35,744 bases of DNA from JAUVKA01 sp964465145 (GTDB taxonomy: Bacteria > Bacteroidota > Bacteroidia > Bacteroidales > UBA12481), in assembly GCA_964465145.1 (NCBI GenBank), contig CAYXJR010000049.1:1-35744 (forward strand). The letters are read 5' to 3'. Below are positions 8,533 to 15,731 of this stretch, piece after piece. Every line of letters starts with the position of its first letter. Position 1 is the first letter of the stretch. Under the pieces are notes generated by a model. The model was given only the letters and a program-made list of their open reading frames with translations, was not told where the DNA came from and did no database searches. A program made the translations under genes and the position numbers.

Positions 8533-9585
8533 TTACCTGTACCCTATGGCCGCAAATCCAACCCAGTGATGCTGATTGGCCGGTGCTGTTGTTCCCATGC
8601 CAAGGTCTTCCACGGGGAAAAGCTCATGATCGATGCTGGTGGCATAATTCAGAAAAATCCCGTTTAAGGGTTGATTGTATAATTTGTTGTTTAATTTGTT
8701 GGCAGTCATCAGTCCCATGGGGATTGCATACCTGCCGCACCAAGTCCATTTGTATTCCCGGTGGTCAGATTCCATTACCGTATAATTAACAAAACCTTTT
8801 ACCTTTTTTGGATTTATCGCACCGGTAAGGCATTCCTGTATTATTTGCCTGTCGAATTGCACGGCCTTCCCATTACCTGCCGCATCGGTACCAAAGGGTG
8901 CTATGTTTTTACCGCCCCAGTCTTCATCACCGTAATGAACTGCATCGTTGGAGATAACAATGGCAACATCTTCTCCAAAAACCAGGTTTCTTTCTTTAAG
9001 GATCTCCTGTAAGGCCTTGCTCAAATGCCCTGATATTTCATCAATCCGCTTATAATCCATGTAAGGAACCAAAATTGGAATGATCTGTAATTCAAGATTC
9101 TGACGCTGCAGGAAAGGATTTAAGGCTTCCAGCGAATGCTCAACCATCTGCATGCTGTCGTGGACCACCCACATATCACCCGGCAATCTGTCCATCAGAT
9201 CTTCCCTTATAGCTGACACCGGTATTTTTCCATAAGGTGCATCCCAATGGCTGAAGGAGCCAAAAACTATCTTGTCTTCAAGTTTAAAACTACTGGCTTT
9301 ATGGGCCACTCCAAAAAGGATTACCGTGCCGGCATTTATCCCTGATAATGCCTGGAATGTAACTTCCCCCGCGTATTTATAATCATCATGGGGTGCGATC
9401 ACCGCTTTCCAGCTTTCTTTGGCTAATGGCTCAATCCGGGCATTAAGCCGGCTGACAATGCTATCCATTTGCCAGTCGTACTGGGCAAAACCAATGGTGT
9501 CCACAACAGGCCTGATCCGTTCCTGGCCAAAGCCTATAAGGATGGGGAGCAAAAAAAGAAAAGTTGTTATGACTATCCTATGCAT
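8533..9585 (-). CDS. Secreted MEMO-like (AmmeMemoRadiSam protein B family) protein
   Basis: A 350-aa protein with a Sec signal peptide (hydrophobic 5-19, cleavage near GFG-QER). The mature part has the MEMO1/AMMECR-associated fold, structurally related to class III extradiol dioxygenases. Expected metal ligands are visible: IAPHDDYKYAG (His66), MVEHSLE (His150), ISNDAVHYG (His217) and TWCGRYAIP (Cys283). These match the three His and one Cys cluster that binds iron or copper in human MEMO1. Bacterial members usually sit beside AMMECR1 and a radical-SAM gene and lack a signal peptide. Here there is neither partner in view, and the protein appears exported. The role is unknown. Metal binding outside the cytoplasm is an inference from conserved residues. 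Confidence 0.8.
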   Translation of the reverse strand: MHRIVITTFLFLLPILIGFGQERIRPVVDTIGFAQYDWQMDSIVSRLNARIEPLAKESWKAVIAPHDDYKYAGEVTFQALSGINAGTVILFGVAHKASSFKLEDKIVFGSFSHWDAPYGKIPVSAIREDLMDRLPGDMWVVHDSMQMVEHSLEALNPFLQRQNLELQIIPILVPYMDYKRIDEISGHLSKALQEILKERNLVFGEDVAIVISNDAVHYGDEDWGGKNIAPFGTDAAGNGKAVQFDRQIIQECLTGAINPKKVKGFVNYTVMESDHREYKWTWCGRYAIPMGLMTANKLNNKLYNQPLNGIFLNYATSIDHELFPVEDLGMGTTAPANQHHWVGFAAIGYR

Positions 9586-9632
9586 AGTATGCTAAACTAT
9601 AAGTTTGCCTAATTTACCAATTCAAAATGACT

Positions 9633-9664
9633 ATTCGGTTATTCAGCAACTCAGTGATTCAGCT
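9633..9664. repeat. Degenerate 8-bp tandem repeat (4 units)
   Basis: Four octamers in a row: ATTCGGTT, ATTCAGCA, ACTCAGTG, ATTCAGCT. They lie between the MEMO-like and DUF1080 genes. The units are weaker matches to one another than the heptamer arrays, and chance is not excluded. Confidence 0.5.
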
Positions 9665-9699
9665 TTTTTCTAATACTTTGTCGAAACCCTGAATTAACA

Positions 9700-9715
9700 G
9701 CCTGGCTTGCCAGGC
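9700..9715. terminator. Hairpin downstream of the DUF1080 gene
   Basis: Perfect inverted repeat GCCTGGC-TT-GCCAGGC, 30 bp past the stop codon of the minus-strand DUF1080 gene and upstream of the MEMO-like gene on the same strand. It lacks an immediate U-tract, so it is only a weak terminator candidate. It could instead be a processing or mRNA stability hairpin. Confidence 0.4.
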
Positions 9716-9744
9716 GAAATACACGAGCGAAGCGAGAATATACT

Positions 9745-10440
9745 TTAATTACCTGCGAACGGAGTGAGCAATATCTTCCTGAACTCCACTTCCGATCCTT
9801 CGGCCTGAATAGCGATCTGTCCTTTATCGGCGGTGCATTCGGAGCCATGGTTTACAAGATCATCATTCAGCCAGACTTTTATTTCCCGGCCAAGACATTC
9901 GATAACCATCCTGTTCCATTCCCCAAGAGGCTTTTCTGAACCGTCGGTGAGGTTTTCTATCCTTCGGTTTTTACCTTCAACTATACCCCATTTTTCTTCC
10001 GGGCCCCTTCTTTCAACCATATTGGGAACTTTAACATCCTCAACAATACACCAGAAATCTCCGGCATTTTCATGTTCCATCTGAACCTCAAGCGATTGAG
10101 GGAACATTTTATAAAGGGCTCTTGGGATTGAAGCATGAACCAGAACTCCGCAATTTCCCGGTTCAGCTGCAAAACGATATTCAACTTCCAGGCGGTAATC
10201 CTGGAAAACCGAATCGGTAATCAGATGCCCCCCTGGACTTCCCAGGCTCACCAGCATCCCCTCCCTCACAATAAATGGTTTGACCCCATCAGGATTATCA
10301 TCTAAATCAGGGACATCCATGTGCCAGCCGGATAGGTCTTTTCCGTTGAAGAGGCTGAAGCTGTTGGCAGTAATCGTATTTTGCCCATTAAGCTGGAAAC
10401 AGGCAAAGAGGAATAAAAAACTTACTTGTATTATTCTCAT
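9745..10440 (-). CDS. Secreted DUF1080 (3-keto-glycoside hydrolase-like) protein
   Basis: A 231-aa protein with Sec signal MRIIQVSFLFLFACFQLNGQ and a single DUF1080 (PF06439) lectin-like jelly roll. Typical family signatures are FSLFNGKDLSGWHM (about 27-40), the GNCGVLVHASIP strand, QSLEVQMEHENAGDFW (central), LGEWNRMVIECLGREIKVWLND and the closing GQIAIQAEGSEVEFRKILL. Several DUF1080 proteins have been shown to cleave 3-keto-disaccharides or 3-keto-glycosides after an oxidoreductase oxidises the sugar. That is established for relatives only. No oxidoreductase lies next to this copy. A second, divergent DUF1080 gene at 27879 is directly paired with one. Confidence 0.85.
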   Translation of the reverse strand: MRIIQVSFLFLFACFQLNGQNTITANSFSLFNGKDLSGWHMDVPDLDDNPDGVKPFIVREGMLVSLGSPGGHLITDSVFQDYRLEVEYRFAAEPGNCGVLVHASIPRALYKMFPQSLEVQMEHENAGDFWCIVEDVKVPNMVERRGPEEKWGIVEGKNRRIENLTDGSEKPLGEWNRMVIECLGREIKVWLNDDLVNHGSECTADKGQIAIQAEGSEVEFRKILLTPFAGN

Positions 10441-10485
10441 GGTTTTGATTTTTCTCTTTGACTGGTAAAGTTATATTTTATTTCG

Positions 10486-10527
10486 TTGCGGGATGCGGGA
10501 TGCGGAATGCGGGATGCGGGATGCTTT
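10486..10527. repeat. TTGCGGG/ATGCGGG heptamer array (about 6 units)
   Basis: Units TTGCGGG, ATGCGGG, ATGCGGA, ATGCGGG, ATGCGGG and a degenerate ATGCTTT, 45 bp upstream of the DUF1080 start codon and therefore in its likely promoter region. The first unit is identical to the unit of the array at 7265. Confidence 0.88.
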
Positions 10528-10535
10528 ATGCCGGT

Positions 10536-10619
10536 CCTGCAACCTGTAACCTGTAACCCGTCACCCGTCACCCACAACCTGTAACCTGCAACCTGCAACC
10601 TGTAACCTGCAACATCCAA
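10536..10619. repeat. CCTGCAA/CCTGTAA heptamer array (about 12 units)
   Basis: Eleven consecutive heptamers of CCTGCAA, CCTGTAA, CCCGTCA and CCCACAA types (10536-10612) plus a decayed CATCCAA. CCTGCAA is the reverse complement of TTGCAGG found in the array at 7265. Together with 10486-10527 the repeats fill nearly the whole gap between the DUF1080 gene and the sulfatase that ends at 10633. Confidence 0.9.
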
Positions 10620-10632
10620 TATCCATTAACCA

Positions 10633-12054
10633 TTACTTTTCCACCCACGGCGCCGGCCCCTTGCGATCCAGAGCTCTGGTTTCCTCAAGTTTGAGCATAA
10701 GGGCTTTCAGTTGTTCAGGTTCTGCTCCAGACAAATCGTTTTTCTCATAAGGATCATTGGCAAGATTGTATAATTCAAAAGGAGCATTTTCTTTAGGCGA
10801 TACAATTTTCCAATCTCCATATCTTAAAGCAATACGTATATTCCAATAATTCCAATATAAAAGGCGAGGCTCGTCAGATACAGTTTTTTCGCCCAGGATA
10901 ATAGGCCAGATATCCTGCCCATCCCATTTCAAATCCTCCTCAGGTTCATAATTAATTAATTTGCAAAGTGTTGGCATCCAATCTACAGCATGCATAACAG
11001 CGTCTGTAACTCCTGGATCTAATGTGCCAGGCCAGTTAACGAAAGCCGGTACACGGGTACCACCTTCATAAGGCGTTCCCTTAGTGCCTCTCAATGGTCC
11101 GTTTGAGCTGAAATTGGTGAGTGGAGGATCAGGGGCGGGGTACTGCCCTCCCGAATAATTCGGAAAGCCACCATTATCTGACATCACTATGACCAGGGTG
11201 TTTTCACGCTGCCCGGTTTTCTCCAAAGTTTCTATGACCTTGCCTATCTGGTCGTCCAGGTGTGAAACAGCGGCACCAAACAGTTGTCTTGAAGGGTTTT
11301 CAATATGTTTATTGTAATTAAGCCATTTTTCTGTTTCAACAAGGGGGGTATGGACTCCATTATAAGGTAAATACAGGAAGAATGGTTCATCCTTAGTAAA
11401 AGTATTCTCAATTAGGTCGATAGCATTATCAGTGACCAGGTCATACACATGGCCCTCTTCATCCACATATTCATCGTTTCTGATCCAGGTACGTGTATAT
11501 GGTTCCCTGTTTAACCGGTAGCGATGATCATACATACCCAGGGCCCCTGCCAGACCTCCATATGAATGATCAAAACCGTATTTCAACGGCCCCCATTTGG
11601 GAAGTGAACCAAGATGCCATTTACCCGAAATAGCTGTATTATACCCCTTACTTCGCAATGCCGAAGCCAAGGTAACAGTCTCAAAAGGAAATGCCTGATC
11701 GTTTGATGCGGATGAACAGTGAAGTCCGTACCGGTTCGGGAATCTTCCGGTGAGCAGTGATACACGGGTTGGTGTACATTCCTGATTAACATAATGTTGC
11801 GTGAATTTCACTCCGTTCTCAGCCAGGTTATCAAGATTGGGTGAGAGGATATCATCGCTGTTATACCCTATATCCCCCCAACCCATATCATCGATGACAA
11901 TCAATAAGATATTCGGCTGTTTTGGTTCATTTTCAACAGAACAAAACGAGAGAAAAAAAATGCTTGATAAAATGAATAAACACATTAATGATCTTTGCAG
12001 GAATAAAATATTTCTAATTCCCAGGATTCTGATATTACTTGCTATTCTTGCCAT
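10633..12054 (-). CDS. S1 sulfatase, arylsulfatase B-like lipoprotein
   Basis: A formylglycine sulfatase of 473 aa from the ATG at 12054, which starts MARIASNIR and begins 4 bp after the upstream sulfatase stop. An in-frame ATG at 12093 would add 13 residues and overlap that gene by 35 nt. A hydrophobic stretch ends at FLSFC (Cys38, lipoprotein). The domain has IVIDDMGWGD, CTPTR (Cys93), GKWHLG (Lys145, His147), GVHTP, MSDNGG and a late GTKGTPYEGGTRVP lysine. All the usual active-site positions are therefore kept. The layout after Cys (LLTGRFPNRYGL and the GLAGALGMYDH segment) resembles arylsulfatase B/GalNAc-4-sulfatase-like enzymes, but the substrate is not proven. It forms a two-gene operon with the sulfatase at 12059-13498. 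Confidence 0.88.
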   Translation of the reverse strand: MARIASNIRILGIRNILFLQRSLMCLFILSSIFFLSFCSVENEPKQPNILLIVIDDMGWGDIGYNSDDILSPNLDNLAENGVKFTQHYVNQECTPTRVSLLTGRFPNRYGLHCSSASNDQAFPFETVTLASALRSKGYNTAISGKWHLGSLPKWGPLKYGFDHSYGGLAGALGMYDHRYRLNREPYTRTWIRNDEYVDEEGHVYDLVTDNAIDLIENTFTKDEPFFLYLPYNGVHTPLVETEKWLNYNKHIENPSRQLFGAAVSHLDDQIGKVIETLEKTGQRENTLVIVMSDNGGFPNYSGGQYPAPDPPLTNFSSNGPLRGTKGTPYEGGTRVPAFVNWPGTLDPGVTDAVMHAVDWMPTLCKLINYEPEEDLKWDGQDIWPIILGEKTVSDEPRLLYWNYWNIRIALRYGDWKIVSPKENAPFELYNLANDPYEKNDLSGAEPEQLKALMLKLEETRALDRKGPAPWVEK

Positions 12055-12058
12055 GGAA

Positions 12059-13498
12059 CTAATTTCGAGGTTTATAATCACTATTCGGTTCATTTGGTAA
12101 AGGTGCTTTTAGCTCTACAAGCCAATTAAATAAATCCTTAAGAAGCTCATCCCTTTTCTCAGTATTAATATTGGCCAGGTTTACTTTTTCCCCTAAATCT
12201 TCTTCCAGATTGTAAAGTTCTATAGAGTTGTTGCTTTGTATTGAATCCCTTCCTCCATCCAACACCCACTCTTCATAAAAGAGCAAGAGTTTCCAATTAT
12301 CTTTACGAATCACACTCACCGGACGGGTTCTGAAGATAGTATCCCTTGCATCTTCCATTCCACCATTGTATGCCCCAAGGTAGGCTGGGAAATGCCAGAA
12401 AATTGATTCCCTGCTTAAGCTGCCAGATCCCTGGAGAAGAGGATAAATACTAATACCATCAAGAATTTTATTTTCTGGTCTGGAAATGCCGGCGATGTCT
12501 AAAAATGTCGGATAAAAATCGATACCTATTACCGGCTTATGGCAAACAGATCCTCCGCTAATTTTTCCAGGCCATTTGACTATCATAGGGACTCTAATGC
12601 CTCCTTCATAAAACATCCCTTTTGATCCTCGCAATGGATCCATACATGTAATAGGTCCATATCCTCCATTGTCTGAAAAAAAAGTAACAACTGAATTCTT
12701 ATCAATATTAAGCTCCTCAAGTGTGGATATAATTCTTCCCACACTTTTATCAATACTTTCAATCATAGCAGCATACACAGGGCTTTTATAGCATCCTTCT
12801 TCTTCCAGCATAGTATACTTCGCAATCATCTCAGCAGGTGCATCTATGGGTGTGTGAACCCCGTAATGAGCCAGATAAAGGAAAAATGGATTCTCTGCAT
12901 TCTGTTGGATAAATTTCACAGCCTCATCGGTTAACCTATCCGCCAGATACTCCCCCTGTTCATTGAAATGACCTCTCTTAAAGCCAAGTGATTCCATTGA
13001 AACCCCAACATCAAAACCCTGTTGCTCCGGTGTGTTGCCAACATTCCATTTACCAATTGCGGCTGAAACATAACCTGCATCATGTAATGCTTCAGAAATG
13101 AAAATATTTTCAAGTGGTACAGTTTTTGAATTGACTACAGGAATTATCCTGCGATCCTGAGTTTTTCCCCTGTCAGATACTCCAACGGTATAAACACCAT
13201 GACGGGGAGAGTACTGCCCGCTGAGTAAACTGGCCCGCGTAGGTGCACAATTTGCAGCATTGGTATATGCCTGGGTAAAAATCATCCCCTCTGATGCAAG
13301 TTGATCTATGTGGGGCGTTTTGTAATATTCCGGACCCATGTAACCAACATCCTTATAACCCAAATCATCTATGAGAATAAAGATAAAATTAGGTTTCTCC
13401 GAATCTGCCCTGCTGCAGGCAAGAAACCCCAGGACCAATACTAAAAGAACCTTACCAAAAAATAGCGCAACACTCTCTTTTTTATTCATGCTGTTCAA
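12059..13498 (-). CDS. S1 sulfatase lipoprotein with an active-site His to Asn change
   Basis: A 479-aa sulfatase with lipobox LGFLAC (Cys28). Present are LIDDLGYKD (Asp44-Asp45), CAPTR (Cys84), GVHTP (His214), FSDNGG (Asp276-Asn277) and GSKGMFYEGG (Lys293). The nearly universal GKWHLG motif instead reads GKWNVG (Lys150, Asn152), confirmed by the codon AAT on the minus strand. In human arylsulfatase A the equivalent His (His125) contacts the sulfate group, so activity or specificity may be altered. The other four sulfatases in the window keep this His. It is first in a two-gene unit with the next sulfatase, and its promoter would lie in the spacer shared with the divergent sulfatase at 13642. 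An alternative start is the Met at codon 4. Confidence 0.88.
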   Translation of the reverse strand: MNSMNKKESVALFFGKVLLVLVLGFLACSRADSEKPNFIFILIDDLGYKDVGYMGPEYYKTPHIDQLASEGMIFTQAYTNAANCAPTRASLLSGQYSPRHGVYTVGVSDRGKTQDRRIIPVVNSKTVPLENIFISEALHDAGYVSAAIGKWNVGNTPEQQGFDVGVSMESLGFKRGHFNEQGEYLADRLTDEAVKFIQQNAENPFFLYLAHYGVHTPIDAPAEMIAKYTMLEEEGCYKSPVYAAMIESIDKSVGRIISTLEELNIDKNSVVTFFSDNGGYGPITCMDPLRGSKGMFYEGGIRVPMIVKWPGKISGGSVCHKPVIGIDFYPTFLDIAGISRPENKILDGISIYPLLQGSGSLSRESIFWHFPAYLGAYNGGMEDARDTIFRTRPVSVIRKDNWKLLLFYEEWVLDGGRDSIQSNNSIELYNLEEDLGEKVNLANINTEKRDELLKDLFNWLVELKAPLPNEPNSDYKPRN

Positions 13499-13543
13499 TA
13501 ATTTTTAAACATTTCAGGTCTATGACAAAATAGGCATTAAAAT

Positions 13544-13557
13544 GCACAAAAGTGTGC
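13544..13557. promoter_or_regulatory. Palindrome GCACA-AAAG-TGTGC in a divergent promoter region
   Basis: A perfect 5-bp inverted repeat with a 4-bp centre, in the 143-bp spacer between two divergently transcribed sulfatase units. Its position suggests an operator, but it matches no operator family I can name with confidence. It could also be chance. Confidence 0.35.
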
Positions 13558-13594
13558 GCAATTTTGGCCAAACAATGCAAAATATAGGACAAAA

Positions 13595-13604
13595 TATCCG
13601 GATA
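13595..13604. promoter_or_regulatory. Palindrome TATCCGGATA upstream of the sulfatase operon
   Basis: A perfect 10-bp self-complementary sequence, 37 bp upstream of the ATG at 13642, near where a promoter for the long plus-strand gene series would sit. No clear Bacteroidota -7 TAnnTTTG element was found. The closest match is TACCTTTC at 13617-13624, which differs in the final base. Confidence 0.3.
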
Positions 13605-13641
13605 AAATTCTCAAATTACCTTTCCATTATTATTTAATATC

Positions 13642-15525
13642 ATGAAATTATCTAGAATCTTTAATCCAAAAAATTTTATCAGGTTCAAAGTATTGCCCTA
13701 CCTGTTGTTTCTTATTTTCTTACTTCTCAATTCATGTACCAGTACTCAGGATAAGCCAAATGTGATCCTGGTAATTACCGATGATCAGGGATATGGTGAT
13801 CTTGCCTGTCATGGCAATCCATGGATCAAGACTCCAGGCATGGATAAATTATGGGAGCAGAGTGTAAGGCTGACCGATTTCCATGTATGCCCAACATGTG
13901 CACCTACCAGATCCGCTCTGATGACCGGCAGGTATAATGACAGGACCGGCGTGTGGCATACTGTAACCGGCAGAACGCTGTTACGGGAGAATGAGGTGAC
14001 TATGGCACAGATTTTTAAAGATAACGGTTATTCCACAGCTATGTTTGGCAAGTGGCACCTGGGTGATAATTATCCACGGAGGCCTATTGATGTGGGGTTC
14101 CAGAAAGCTGTCTATCATGGAGGTGGCGCCATAGGAAATACCAATGATTACTGGGATAACGACTATTTTGATGATCATTACTACGACAATGGCGAATACA
14201 GGCAATTTGAAGGTTATTGCACAGATGTATGGTTTCGCGAAGCGACTGCTTTTATTGATGAAAATAAAGGTGGCCCATTCTTTTGCTATATAGCTACAAA
14301 CGCGCCGCATGGGCCTTTATACGTGGAGGATAAATATTCCAATCAGTATAAAGGCGACACCCTTATTCCATCCGCCAATTTTTATGGTATGATTACAAAT
14401 ATTGATGAGAATTTAGGGAAGCTGAGAGCCTATCTTAAGGAACAGAAACTTGAAAGGAATACGATATTCATTTTTACGACGGATAACGGGACCGCAGACG
14501 GCGTTATTGTTGATGGAGACTGGAGCAACGGCCTGCCAACGGTATATGGCTATGGTGCAGGTATGCACGGAAGGAAAGGGAGTCCCTATGATGGCGGGCA
14601 CAGGGTTCCCTGCTTCATTCACTGGCCGGCCGGCGGACTTGCCGAGGGTATAAATTTTGATGGATTGACTGCCCATATTGATTTGCTCCCAAGTCTCATG
14701 GAAATGTGTGATCTGGAAAGGAAGGCCGGCCCCAAACTCGACGGGGTGAGCCTATGGAAATATATCTCGGGTGAAAAGAAATGGGCCAAAGGCAAACGTA
14801 CATTAATTGTTGACTCACAACGCGTTGAGGAACCCGAACATTTTCGCGGTTCGGCTGTGATGCAGAAAGACTGGCGGCTTGTTTACGGAACAGAGTTGTA
14901 TGATATGAAAACAGATCCGGGTCAAAGGCTGAATGTAGCCGCGATATATCCGGAGAAACTTAAGGAAATGCGAACTCTCTATGAGGAGTGGTTTGCAGAT
15001 GTATTTTCTGATTATAAAACCAGGAGCTACATTCAAATAGGAGCAGAAAATTCTCCATCTATGGTTTTATCATCCCACGACTGGATGGAGGTTGTGAAAG
15101 CCGACGGTACCAGGGCCGCAAAGCCTGGCGGGGAAGATACCCCTCCCTTTGCTCATTCCATTATTAGGCGCGGGCCATTATTGAATGGTTATTGGGACAT
15201 TGAAATAATGAATCCAGGAAAATATAAGGTGGAACTTATGCGGTGGCCCAAAGAAGCTGGCAGAGCTATAAGGGAAGGTATACCTGCCTCAACAGTCGCC
15301 ATCCCAGGAGGCAAACCATTCAGTGCAGGGAATGCTCTGAATATTGAAAAAGCTCGCCTTCAAATTCAGGATTTCGACAGCACAATGCAAGTGACTGACG
15401 AAATGAAAGCTGCAAGTTTTGAACTTGATCTGGAAAAAGGAAAAACAAAACTAAAAACGTGGTTTACCGGTGAGGAGGATCTTTCGCTAGGAGCCTATTA
15501 TGTATGCATAAGTAAAATCGATTAA
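13642..15525 (+). CDS. S1 sulfatase lipoprotein with C-terminal extension
   Basis: A 627-aa sulfatase, longer than its neighbours (about 480-520 aa). The signal peptide ends with LLNSC (Cys32). The catalytic set is complete: VITDDQGYGD (Asp47-Asp48), CAPTR (Cys86), GKWHLG (Lys137, His139), NAPHGP (His223), TTDNGT (Asp281-Asn282) and GRKGSPYDGGHRVP (Lys312). After the C-terminal subdomain (ending around residue 470), about 155 further residues follow. They begin YIQIGAENSPSMVLSSHDW and include GYWDIEIMNPGKYKVELMRWP, which looks like a small beta-sandwich that might contact the glycan. It is the first gene of the plus-strand catabolic series that runs to 33473. The substrate is unknown. The extension is seen directly, but its role is inferred. 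Confidence 0.92.
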   Translation: MKLSRIFNPKNFIRFKVLPYLLFLIFLLLNSCTSTQDKPNVILVITDDQGYGDLACHGNPWIKTPGMDKLWEQSVRLTDFHVCPTCAPTRSALMTGRYNDRTGVWHTVTGRTLLRENEVTMAQIFKDNGYSTAMFGKWHLGDNYPRRPIDVGFQKAVYHGGGAIGNTNDYWDNDYFDDHYYDNGEYRQFEGYCTDVWFREATAFIDENKGGPFFCYIATNAPHGPLYVEDKYSNQYKGDTLIPSANFYGMITNIDENLGKLRAYLKEQKLERNTIFIFTTDNGTADGVIVDGDWSNGLPTVYGYGAGMHGRKGSPYDGGHRVPCFIHWPAGGLAEGINFDGLTAHIDLLPSLMEMCDLERKAGPKLDGVSLWKYISGEKKWAKGKRTLIVDSQRVEEPEHFRGSAVMQKDWRLVYGTELYDMKTDPGQRLNVAAIYPEKLKEMRTLYEEWFADVFSDYKTRSYIQIGAENSPSMVLSSHDWMEVVKADGTRAAKPGGEDTPPFAHSIIRRGPLLNGYWDIEIMNPGKYKVELMRWPKEAGRAIREGIPASTVAIPGGKPFSAGNALNIEKARLQIQDFDSTMQVTDEMKAASFELDLEKGKTKLKTWFTGEEDLSLGAYYVCISKID

Positions 15526-15534
15526 CACATTCCA

Positions 15535-15702
15535 TTGAAAAAAGTAGCTGAAGGCTTTTTTATTTTGATTACAGTTTTCTGTTGTTCTTGTAATAATTAT
15601 CCGAAGACAGAGCAGAATCCTGAACCTGCTGACCCTGACACATATTGCCACACTCCCTATACCTTTTTCGTGTATATACTCCTGAGATTCATTGAGAGCT
15701 AA
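15535..15702 (+). pseudogene. Lipoprotein signal-peptide remnant (55 codons)
   Basis: This frame, in phase with the preceding sulfatase stop codon, reads as a convincing lipoprotein leader: TTG start, KKVAEGFFILITVFCCSCNN, then an acidic/Pro-rich tether PKTEQNPEPADPD, then unrelated-looking residues to a TAA. It looks like the 5' end of a lost exported enzyme, for example a sulfatase, whose catalytic domain was deleted. A genuine 55-aa small lipoprotein with a TTG start is the alternative. It occupies most of the 206-bp gap before the DUF6259-like gene. Confidence 0.45.
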
Positions 15703-15731
15703 TTTATAATATATCACCCGAATTATTGATT

